From: Vogesella aquatica
GTDB lineage: Bacteria > Pseudomonadota > Gammaproteobacteria > Burkholderiales > Chromobacteriaceae
DNA: 64,000 nucleotides
Assembly (NCBI RefSeq): GCF_028548455.1
Contig: NZ_JAQQLF010000004.1
Span: forward strand, 124,001-188,000
Reading direction: 5' to 3'
Under the pieces are notes generated by a model that saw only the letters and a list, made by a program, of their open reading frames with translations, was not told the origin of the DNA and searched no databases. Below, piece by piece: positions 9,194 to 15,947 of this stretch. Position numbers and translations under genes: made by a program. The first letter of the stretch is position 1. Every line of letters starts with the position of its first letter.

Positions 9194-10351
9194 ATGAACA
9201 ACAAGATCATTATCGCCATGGCAGTGTCCGCTACGTTGGCCGCACCGGCCTGGGCGGCAGAGAAACCGGTTTTCCCGACACTGACTGGCAAGGCACCCTT
9301 GGTGATTGCCCACCGTGGCGCGTCCGGCTATATGCCCGACCACACGCTGGAAGGCTACGCCAAGGCCATCGAGCTGGGGGCTGATTTTATCGAGCCGGAC
9401 CTGGTGGCCACCAAGGATGGCGTATTGATTGCCCGCCACGAGCCGAACCTGAAAGACACCACCGACGTGGCCAAGCGCCCCGAGTTTGCCAGCCGCAAGC
9501 GCACCATGAAGGTAGACGGCAACGATGAAGAGGGCTGGTTTGCCAGCGACTTTACCCTGGCCGAGATCAAGACCCTGCGCGCCATCCAGCCGCGCGGCGA
9601 CCGCAGCAAGGTCTTTGACGGCCAGTTCCAGGTGCCGACTTTCGAAGAAGTGCTGGCGCTGCGTGAAGCCAAATCGAAGGAAACCGGCCGCCAGATCGGC
9701 GTTTATCCGGAAACCAAGCACCCGACCTACCACCAGCAACTGGGCCTGGGCCTGGAAAAACCGTTGGTGGCGCTGCTGCAGCAATACAAGCTGAACCGCA
9801 AGGATGCACCGGTGTTCATCCAGTCGTTCGAAGCGGCCAACCTGAAACAGTTGCGCAAGCTCACTGCCAACAAGCTGGTGTACCTGCTGGACGCCAACGA
9901 TGTCCGCCCGGACGGCAGCATTGACGCCAACGTACCGTACGACCACGTGGTGGCCGGCGACAAGCGCACCTACGCCGACATGCTGACCCCGGCGGGCCTG
10001 AAAGAGATCAAATCGTTTGCCGACGGTATCGGCCCGTGGAAACCGTACCTGCTCAGCTGGCAGGCGATGGTAGACCCGAAAACCGGCAAGGCTGCCGACG
10101 TGGATGGTGACAAGGTAGTCGACCAGCGCGATATGACGCTGACCGAGCCAAGCGACGTGGTGAAAAACGCGCACAAACTGGGCCTGCTGGTGCACCCGTA
10201 CACCTTCCGCAACGAGTCCAAGCACCTGGCGGCCAACTTCCAGGACAGCCCGCTGGAAGAATACCGTGCCTACTTTGCGCTGGGCGTGGATGGTGTGTTT
10301 ACCGACTACACCGACACCGCCGTAGCCGCGCGTCGCCTGTTGCAAAAATAA
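9194..10351 (+). CDS. glpQ: Periplasmic glycerophosphodiester phosphodiesterase
   Basis: Hydrolyses glycerophosphodiesters, released from phospholipids, to glycerol-3-phosphate and an alcohol in the periplasm. The 385-aa protein starts with a Sec signal peptide (cleavage likely after AWA, residue 21). GDPD motifs follow: HRG at 40-42, a second His in MPDHT (residue 50), the metal ligands in IEPDL, and RHEPNL. Length and insertions match the GlpQ (periplasmic) rather than UgpQ (cytosolic) type. The ribosome site is AGGGGG just upstream. The repeated word occurs three times in it (9235, 9833, 10229), the first inside the signal-peptide codons. A strong terminator follows. Confidence 0.92.
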   Translation: MNNKIIIAMAVSATLAAPAWAAEKPVFPTLTGKAPLVIAHRGASGYMPDHTLEGYAKAIELGADFIEPDLVATKDGVLIARHEPNLKDTTDVAKRPEFASRKRTMKVDGNDEEGWFASDFTLAEIKTLRAIQPRGDRSKVFDGQFQVPTFEEVLALREAKSKETGRQIGVYPETKHPTYHQQLGLGLEKPLVALLQQYKLNRKDAPVFIQSFEAANLKQLRKLTANKLVYLLDANDVRPDGSIDANVPYDHVVAGDKRTYADMLTPAGLKEIKSFADGIGPWKPYLLSWQAMVDPKTGKAADVDGDKVVDQRDMTLTEPSDVVKNAHKLGLLVHPYTFRNESKHLAANFQDSPLEEYRAYFALGVDGVFTDYTDTAVAARRLLQK

Positions 10352-10366
10352 GCAGTTGTTGCTGAC

Positions 10367-10395
10367 AAAAAAGGCTGCCTTCGGGCAGCCTTTTT
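10367..10395. terminator. Bidirectional intrinsic terminator, glpQ / copper chaperone gene
   Basis: A-run, then stem GGCTGCC (10373-10379), TTCG loop, GGCAGCC (10384-10390), then five T. The flanking A and T runs let it act for glpQ on the plus strand and for the convergent copper chaperone gene on the minus strand. Confidence 0.92.
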
Positions 10396-10421
10396 CATTG
10401 ATCGTGCGATAGCGCAGCCGC

Positions 10422-10880
10422 TTAGTGGGCGTGGGCAGCCGGCGCGCCGTCTTCCACTTTCACGTCTACCTTCACTTCACCGGCTTTCTCGAACTTCAGT
10501 ACCAGCGGGAATTTGTCGCCCACCTTGGCTTGTTGCTTGATGTCGAACAGCATCACGTGCAGGCCGCCCGGGGCCAGTTTGGTGGCTTCGCCAGCCGGTA
10601 CGGCGATGCCGCCCGCTACTTCGCGCATGCGCATCACGCCGTTGTCGTTAACGTGAGTGTGCATCTCGATCTTGCCAGCTTGCGGGCTGGTGGCCGAAAT
10701 CAGCTTGTCGGCGTCCTTGCCGGTGTTGTTGATGGTCATGAACACGCCGGCAGTCGGGCTGGTGGCCGGCATGGCACGGCTCCACGGGTGGCCGATTTTC
10801 AGCGCGCCGGCGGTGTATTCGTGTGCCAGGGCAGGCAGGGACAGCAGGGAGGCCAGGGCCAGGACGGCGAGTTTGCGCAT
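10422..10880 (-). CDS. PCuAC-family periplasmic copper chaperone
   Basis: Predicted periplasmic Cu(I) chaperone of the PCuAC (DUF461) family, which delivers copper to the CuA site of cytochrome oxidase. The 152-aa precursor starts at ATG 10878-10880 behind a GGA-type ribosome site and has a Sec signal peptide (MRKLAVLALASLLSLPALA). Copper ligands match the family pattern: Met73-His74, Met85, then His108-x-Met110, and the C-terminus adds HAH. The open frame runs 34 codons further upstream, but that part lacks a ribosome site and would bury the signal peptide. No oxidase genes are adjacent in the window. Confidence 0.88.
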   Translation of the reverse strand: MRKLAVLALASLLSLPALAHEYTAGALKIGHPWSRAMPATSPTAGVFMTINNTGKDADKLISATSPQAGKIEMHTHVNDNGVMRMREVAGGIAVPAGEATKLAPGGLHVMLFDIKQQAKVGDKFPLVLKFEKAGEVKVDVKVEDGAPAAHAH

Positions 10881-10914
10881 GGGAGATTCCTTTGCAGAAG
10901 TAAATGACATCAAG

Positions 10915-10924
10915 GTTGGCCGCA
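10915..10924 (+). repeat. Intergenic copy of the GTTGGCCGCA word
   Basis: Exact GTTGGCCGCA, preceded by AAG, in the leader between the divergent copper chaperone and MarC-family genes. A second, 9-base copy in the opposite orientation (GCGGCCAACC) lies at 11086-11095, just upstream of the MarC-family start. Confidence 0.85.
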
Positions 10925-11112
10925 AGGCTACCACTGCCGCGCCTGCGGCACATTGCCCTGCGACAAAATGCCGCACCCGCAATGCCTGTACCTGCGGCAG
11001 ACATGTGCGTCATGTCGGGCTCGCGCCGCAATTTTATTGTCTTTGGCCGTGACGGCGTGCAGGGCGGTGCCAGCTGGCTACAATGGCGGCCAACCCATCC
11101 GTGAAGTGCATC

Positions 11113-11757
11113 ATGATCAAGGCGCTGTATCTGCAGTTTTTCTTTGGCGGGCTGGTGAGCCTGCTGGTGATTACCAACCCGCTATCCAAGATTCCGCTGT
11201 TCGTCAGCCTGACGCAGGGCATGAGCGAGCTGCGCCGTGCGCACCAGGCGCGCATGGCCTGCGTGTACGCGGCGGCCATCATGCTGGTATCACTGCTGGC
11301 CGGTAACGTCATCCTGGGTGCGTTCGGCATTAGCTATGGTGCGTTGCGTATTGCCGGCGGTTTCGTGGTGGCCACACTGGGTTACCGCATGCTGTTTCTG
11401 TCGCAAGACCCCGGCATGACGCCCAGCACCAAGCGGCGCGAGGATTACTCGTTCTTTCCGCTGGCGATGCCGGGTATCAGCGGGCCAGGCACCATCGCGG
11501 TGGTGATCGGCATGGCCACCGAAATCGCCGAGCTGGATAACCATACCGCGCGCCTGCTGGCCTTGGGTATGACTACGCTGGCCATCTTTGCCACCTGCGC
11601 CGGTATCTTCCTGCTGCTGCGTTCGGCCGGCTGGATCGCGCAGCGCATCGGCCGCGCCGGTACCGAGGTGCTGGGGCGGCTGATGGGCTTTTTGCTGATC
11701 TGTGTCGGCGTGCAGTTTATTGGCTCCGGCATCCGCACCTTCATGGCCGGTTCCTGA
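11113..11757 (+). CDS. MarC-family inner membrane protein
   Basis: MarC (UPF0056) family membrane protein, 214 aa from ATG 11113. It has about six hydrophobic helices, starting FFFGGLVSLLVITNPLSKIPLF, and the conserved PLAMPGISGPGTIAVVIGMA segment. Despite its name, no transport or resistance role is proven for the family. An in-frame ATG at 11083 would add ten residues (MAANPSVKCI) and translate the repeated word at 11086; the shorter start matches the family N-terminus better. It stands alone between a divergent gene and a regulator on the same strand. Confidence 0.87.
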   Translation: MIKALYLQFFFGGLVSLLVITNPLSKIPLFVSLTQGMSELRRAHQARMACVYAAAIMLVSLLAGNVILGAFGISYGALRIAGGFVVATLGYRMLFLSQDPGMTPSTKRREDYSFFPLAMPGISGPGTIAVVIGMATEIAELDNHTARLLALGMTTLAIFATCAGIFLLLRSAGWIAQRIGRAGTEVLGRLMGFLLICVGVQFIGSGIRTFMAGS

Positions 11758-11770
11758 CAAGATCGTTCAA
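11758..11770 (+). promoter_or_regulatory. Candidate AraC-type regulator box, copy 1
   Basis: CAAGATCGTTCAA, upstream of the AraC-type regulator gene. The identical 13-mer recurs at 12641-12653 before azlC. An exact repeat before the regulator and before its likely target operon fits a binding site of that regulator. Confidence 0.5.
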
Positions 11771-11802
11771 AACGGCGTGGTGGCCTTGTGCCAGAATGCA
11801 GC

Positions 11803-12630
11803 ATGACTGCCGCCCGCCCCGAACACGCCCGCTTCTTCCGCGCCGACGACATCGCGCCGCTGGAGCTGCTGGACGCCTTCTACACCCGCCAGGTGTTTGC
11901 CCCGCACTTCCATGAGGAGTACGTGGTGAACACCCTGCACTGGGGCGCGCAGTCGTATCACTGGCGTGGCGGTACCCACGTGGCCGGGCCGGGGGCGCTG
12001 ATCCTGATCAACCCCGGCGAGGTGCACACCGGCCGCTCGGCGCACGACGCCGGCTGGGGCTACCACGGCTACTACCCGTCGGCGCAGCTGATACAGGGCC
12101 TGGCTAGCCAGATGGCGGGCAGGCCGGTGTCCCCTTTTTTCCGCGACACCGTGGTGTACGACCCCGAGCTGTGGCAGCGGCTGTGGCAGCTGCAGCCCTT
12201 GCTGCGCGACAGCCACGACCGCTTGCTGCGCGAAAGCGTGCAGCAGGGCATCTTTGCCGACGTATTGACCCGTCACATGGGCGTGCGCGAGGCGGCCTTG
12301 CCCGACGCCGCGCCGGCGCTGCAGCGGGTACGCAGCCTGCTGGCCGACCGGCTGGCCGATAACCTGTCGCTGCAGCTGCTGGCCGACGAAGCCGGGCTGT
12401 CGCCGTGGCACCTCAATCGCCGCTTCCGCCAGCAATTCGGCTTGCCGCCGGTGGCGTGGCGCAACCAGCTGCGCGTGGCGCGTGCCCGCAGCCTGTTGGC
12501 GCAAGGTATGGCACCGGCGCAGGTGGCGGCGCAGCTGGGTTTTGCCGACCAGCCGCAGCTGACGCGTGCTTTTCGCGCCGCACTGGGCATCACCCCTGGC
12601 GCCTACCAGCGTACGGTAAGGGGCCGCTAG
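11803..12630 (+). CDS. AraC-family transcriptional regulator (probable azlCD regulator)
   Basis: One-component regulator of about 275 aa. The N-terminal part is an AraC-type cupin (FAPHFHEEYVVNTLHWG, LILINPGEVHTG) and the C-terminal part has two helix-turn-helix units (LSLQLLADEAGLSPWHLNRRFRQ, then MAPAQVAAQLGFADQPQLTRAF). A GTG at 11788 would add five residues; ATG 11803 is preferred. It directly precedes azlCD on the same strand, an arrangement common for regulators of amino-acid exporters. A 13-base repeat found before this gene and before azlC is its likely operator. The ligand, perhaps an amino acid, is inferred only from context. Confidence 0.9.
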   Translation: MTAARPEHARFFRADDIAPLELLDAFYTRQVFAPHFHEEYVVNTLHWGAQSYHWRGGTHVAGPGALILINPGEVHTGRSAHDAGWGYHGYYPSAQLIQGLASQMAGRPVSPFFRDTVVYDPELWQRLWQLQPLLRDSHDRLLRESVQQGIFADVLTRHMGVREAALPDAAPALQRVRSLLADRLADNLSLQLLADEAGLSPWHLNRRFRQQFGLPPVAWRNQLRVARARSLLAQGMAPAQVAAQLGFADQPQLTRAFRAALGITPGAYQRTVRGR

Positions 12631-12640
12631 CCGCCCGGCG

Positions 12641-12653
12641 CAAGATCGTTCAA
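12641..12653 (+). promoter_or_regulatory. Candidate AraC-type regulator box, copy 2
   Basis: Second exact copy of CAAGATCGTTCAA, about 90 bases upstream of the azlC start, matching 11758-11770. The space between it and azlC also holds one repeated word (12715-12724). Confidence 0.5.
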
Positions 12654-12744
12654 GCCACTACCGCGCGGCTGCTGCAAAGTGTAATGAATCAGCCGGCGCT
12701 ATCGCAGCGATACTGCGGCCAACCTTCAACCTGTGGAGTCTTGC

Positions 12745-13461
12745 ATGAACCCTACCCGTTCCGCCTTGCTGGCGGGCGTACGCGACACGGTGCCGATGCT
12801 GGTGGGCGCGGCACCGTTTGGCGTGATCTTTGGCACGCTGGCCATCGCCAGCGGCATCCCCGCCTGGGCGGTGCTGGCGCTATCGGCGCTGGTGTTTGCC
12901 GGCTCGTCGCAGTTTGTGGCTGTCAGCCTGATTGGCGGCGGTGCGGCGCTGCCGGTGATCTGGCTCACCACCTTTGTGGTGAACCTGCGCCACGCGCTAT
13001 ACAGCGCCAGCCTGCTGCCCTACGTGCGCGATTTGCCGGCGCGCTGGCGCTGGCCGCTGGCGTTCTGGCTGACCGATGAAACCTACGCCGTGGTGGAGCA
13101 CCACCTGCGCGCGCACGGTACGGCGCAAGGCGGGGTGTGGTACTGGCTGGGCTCGTCGCTGGCGATGTACCTGAACTGGCAGCTGTGGACGGTAGCTGGC
13201 GTGCTACTGGGGCAAAGCGTGCCGGGCCTGGCTAGCCTGGGGCTGGACTTTGCCATGGTGGCCACCTTTGCCGCCATCGTGGCGCCGCAGCTGCGGCAAT
13301 ACCCGGTGCTGGCCGCCGCGCTCGCGGCGGGTGCGGTGGCGCTGCTGGCGCGCCATCTGCCCTACAAGCTGGGGCTGATGCTGGCGGCGCTGGCCGGGGT
13401 CGGGGCCGGGATGTTGGCCGAAAGGTTGGCCGCAGGTCGTACACAGGAGGAACAAGCATGA
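12745..13461 (+). CDS. azlC: Branched-chain amino acid exporter large subunit AzlC
   Basis: Large subunit of an AzlC/AzlD (YgaZ/YgaH-type, LIV-E family) exporter in the inner membrane. 238 aa from ATG 12745, with GGAG at 12735-12738 as ribosome site; a GTG at 12733 is less likely. The N-terminal region PMLVGAAPFGVIFGTLA and the stretch LSALVFAGSSQFVAVSLIGGGAALP are characteristic, with several further hydrophobic helices. It overlaps azlD by four bases (ATGA), so the two are coupled. The exported amino acid (valine, methionine or other) cannot be told from sequence. The word copy at 13425 is encoded by AGG-TTG-GCC-GCA, codons that look rare here. Confidence 0.92.
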   Translation: MNPTRSALLAGVRDTVPMLVGAAPFGVIFGTLAIASGIPAWAVLALSALVFAGSSQFVAVSLIGGGAALPVIWLTTFVVNLRHALYSASLLPYVRDLPARWRWPLAFWLTDETYAVVEHHLRAHGTAQGGVWYWLGSSLAMYLNWQLWTVAGVLLGQSVPGLASLGLDFAMVATFAAIVAPQLRQYPVLAAALAAGAVALLARHLPYKLGLMLAALAGVGAGMLAERLAAGRTQEEQA

Positions 13462-13778
13462 CGCAGCCATTGTGGTTGGCCATCCTGGGGATGGTGGTAG
13501 TGACCTACGGTATCCGGCTGAGTTTTCTGGTATTCGGCCACCGGCTGGCGTTTCCGCCGGCCTTGCAGCGGGCGCTGCGCTACGTACCGGCGGCGGTGCT
13601 GACCGCGCTGATCGTGCCGATGGCGCTGGCGCCGCAGGGCGACATCGACTTGAGCCTGGCCAATGCCTACCTGCCGGGTACGCTGGTGGCCGGGGCGGTA
13701 GCGTTTTACAGCCGGCAGACGCTGCCGGCCATCGTGCTGGGTTTTATCGCCTACGGCGTGTGGCGCTGGCTGTTTTGA
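13458..13778 (+). CDS. azlD: Branched-chain amino acid exporter small subunit AzlD
   Basis: Small membrane subunit (106 aa) that pairs with AzlC. It has about three to four hydrophobic helices and the family motif YGIRLSFLVFGHRL near the N-terminus, with LRYVPAAVLTALIVP following. The start ATG overlaps the azlC stop. Its last 28 bases overlap, tail to tail, the 3' end of the convergent sterol-desaturase-family gene, so no separate terminator fits between them. Confidence 0.9.
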   Translation: MTQPLWLAILGMVVVTYGIRLSFLVFGHRLAFPPALQRALRYVPAAVLTALIVPMALAPQGDIDLSLANAYLPGTLVAGAVAFYSRQTLPAIVLGFIAYGVWRWLF

Positions 13779-14635
13779 GCTAGCTGCCCGGCAATGCGCT
13801 CGGCGGCTTCGGGCGGGCCAAAGAGCAGTGTCAGCCGCTGGCGCCAGCTGCGTGCGGCCAAGGCTTCGCGCAGCATGTCGCGCCACTCCACCACGCTGAC
13901 CCACAGCGGGTTGTGGCTGTTGACCGGCTTGATGGTGCCGTAGTCGCACGGCGTATCGTCGCGCTCGGCCACGTAGCTGCCGAACAGGCGGTCCCAGATC
14001 ACCAGCACGCCGGCGTAGTTACGGTCGACATAGCAGGGGTTGCGTGCGTGGTGGCTGCGGTGGATGGACGGCGTGTTGAATACGTATTCCAGCCACCCCA
14101 GCTTGGGGATAGCCTGGGTATGCACAAAAAACTGGAACGCCAGGTTCAGCAGCACCACGCCCACCACCAGCGGCGGGGCAAAACCCAGCCACGCCAGCGG
14201 CAGCCAGAATGCCCACATGCCGGCCAGCGGGTACATCAGGCTCTGGCGGAATGCAGTAGAGAAGTTCATGCGGGTGGAGCTGTGGTGCACGCTGTGCGCC
14301 GCCCACAGCCAGCGCACGCGGTGGCTGGCGCGGTGGAACCCGTAATACAGAAAGTCTTGCGCCAGAAACAGCAGCACAAAATGGCCCCAGCTGTGGCCCA
14401 GATCGAACAGCCGGTGCTGCTGGTATACGTACTGGTACAGCGGTATCACCGCCAGCCAGGCCAGTTTGTCGGCGCCCTGGTGCAGCAGCGCCAGCGCCGC
14501 GTTGCAAAGGGTGTCGCGCCAGCTGTAGATGTCGTGGCGGCCGCGCCTGGCCCAGTACCATGCCTCCCATGCCACGCAGCCCAGAAAGACGGGGGCCAGT
14601 GCCAGTAGCAGCAGCTCGATATTGAAACCCATCAT
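13751..14635 (-). CDS. Sterol desaturase / fatty acid hydroxylase family membrane protein
   Basis: Integral membrane non-haem di-iron oxygenase family, 294 aa. The histidine boxes are all present: HRASH, HSVHHSS and HRSHHARN, embedded among hydrophobic helices. The segment FNTPSIHRSHHARNPCYVDRN is typical of bacterial members that modify lipids. The substrate is unknown; bacterial relatives act on fatty acids, alkylglycerol ethers or ornithine lipids. It has no operon partner on its strand. A sequence resembling the 13-base AraC-type box lies upstream at about 14735-14749 but is not identical. Confidence 0.85.
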   Translation of the reverse strand: MMGFNIELLLLALAPVFLGCVAWEAWYWARRGRHDIYSWRDTLCNAALALLHQGADKLAWLAVIPLYQYVYQQHRLFDLGHSWGHFVLLFLAQDFLYYGFHRASHRVRWLWAAHSVHHSSTRMNFSTAFRQSLMYPLAGMWAFWLPLAWLGFAPPLVVGVVLLNLAFQFFVHTQAIPKLGWLEYVFNTPSIHRSHHARNPCYVDRNYAGVLVIWDRLFGSYVAERDDTPCDYGTIKPVNSHNPLWVSVVEWRDMLREALAARSWRQRLTLLFGPPEAAERIAGQLAQNSQRHTP

Positions 14636-14794
14636 GCCTCCTCGTGTTGTGGCCGCGCCGTCGTGGCGGTGCGGTCCGTATAGCGGCCTTGTCTAGAGTC
14701 GCAGCTCTATATTGCGGAGGGTGAGGTGGTTTTGCAACGATCGTTTGAATGAAGGTGGTATCAAACCAGCCCGATGTACCCAAAGTACCACGCA

Positions 14795-14830
14795 TAAAAA
14801 TGCGGCCAACCCCGGGCAGGGTTGGCCGCA
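14795..14830 (-). terminator. rodA terminator built from an inverted pair of the repeated word
   Basis: The arms TGCGGCCAACCC (14801-14812) and GGGTTGGCCGCA (14819-14830) form a perfect 12-bp stem with a 6-base loop. Read on the minus strand, the stem is followed by five T. It lies 22 bases past the rodA stop, so it is the terminator of the mre/mrd operon. Both arms are copies of the window-wide word, just as inverted uptake sequences serve as terminators in Neisseria. Confidence 0.92.
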
Positions 14831-14852
14831 ATGTGGCACGGGCCAGGCGTGT

Positions 14853-15947
14853 TCAGCGTTTGGTGTTGCCGATACTCATCAGCATGCCCAGCGCCACCGC
14901 CAGCGACACCGTGGCGGTGCCGCCGTAGGACATGAACGGCAGCGGTACGCCTACCACCGGCAGGATACCGGCCACCATGCCCATATTGACGAACACGTAG
15001 ACGAAGAACGACAGCGTGATGGCACCGGCCAGCAGGCGGCCGTACAGGGTTTGTGCGCGGGCGGTAATCAGCATGCCGCGGGTAATCACCCCCAGATACA
15101 GCGCCAGTAGCAGCAGGTTGCCGGCCAGGCCGAACTCTTCCGAGTACACGGCAAAGATGAAGTCGGTAGTGCGCTCGGGGATGTAGTCCAGGTGCGTCTG
15201 GCTGCCATTGAGCCAGCCTTTACCCCACGGCCCGCCCGAGCCGATGGCGATCATGGACTGGATAATGTGGTAGCCGTCGCCCAGCGGGTCTTGCATGGGG
15301 TCGATCAGCGTCAGTACGCGGCGGCGCTGGTAGTCGTGCAGCAGGTTCCACACCACCGGCAGGCTGGCGAGGAAGGCTACCAGGCCGCCGATGATGATCT
15401 TCCACGACAGGCCGGCAAAAAACAGCACAAAGAAGCCGGCACCCATGATGAGCACGGCGGTTCCCAAATCCGGCTGCTTCAGCACCAGCGCGCCAGGTAC
15501 GGCAATCAGCGCTACTGCCACCAGATAGTGCCGCCAGTTCAGCGTGCTTTCATACTTCTGGAAATACCAGGCCACCATCATCGGCAGCGCGGTTTTCATG
15601 ATCTCGGATGGCTGGATGCGCACAATGCCCAGGTTCAGCCAGCGGGTGGAGCCGTTGACCGTAACGCCGAACAGCTCTACGCCGACCAATAGCAGCACGC
15701 CGGCCGCGTATAGCGGCGGGGCAAAGTTCATCACCGTTTGCGGGCGGGCATTGGCCATGATCCACATCACGGTAAGGGCCATCACGGTGTAAACCAGCTT
15801 GTTGTCTATCTTGTGCCAGCTCTGGTTGGACGCCGAGAACAGCACCAGCATGCTCATCACGAAAATGCCGGCCAGGAACGCCATCAGCCAGCCGTCAAAC
15901 GGGGCGGCAATGGCATCCCAGATTCGTTTAGCGAGCGGCGCTTGCAT
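14853..15947 (-). CDS. rodA: Rod-shape peptidoglycan polymerase RodA (MrdB)
   Basis: SEDS-family glycosyltransferase that polymerises lipid II during elongation, working with PBP2. 364 aa with about ten membrane helices. Family motifs include GSTRWLNLGIVRIQPSEIMK, GDGYHIIQSMIAIGSGG, the acidic PERTTDFIFAVYSEEFG segment and the C-terminal GVPLPFMSYGGTA. The start ATG (15945-15947) lies inside the end of mrdA (20-base overlap), so the two are co-translated. This is the second SEDS gene of the window (ftsW at 33016). It is the last gene of the mreBCD-mrdA-rodA operon. Confidence 0.96.
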   Translation of the reverse strand: MQAPLAKRIWDAIAAPFDGWLMAFLAGIFVMSMLVLFSASNQSWHKIDNKLVYTVMALTVMWIMANARPQTVMNFAPPLYAAGVLLLVGVELFGVTVNGSTRWLNLGIVRIQPSEIMKTALPMMVAWYFQKYESTLNWRHYLVAVALIAVPGALVLKQPDLGTAVLIMGAGFFVLFFAGLSWKIIIGGLVAFLASLPVVWNLLHDYQRRRVLTLIDPMQDPLGDGYHIIQSMIAIGSGGPWGKGWLNGSQTHLDYIPERTTDFIFAVYSEEFGLAGNLLLLALYLGVITRGMLITARAQTLYGRLLAGAITLSFFVYVFVNMGMVAGILPVVGVPLPFMSYGGTATVSLAVALGMLMSIGNTKR

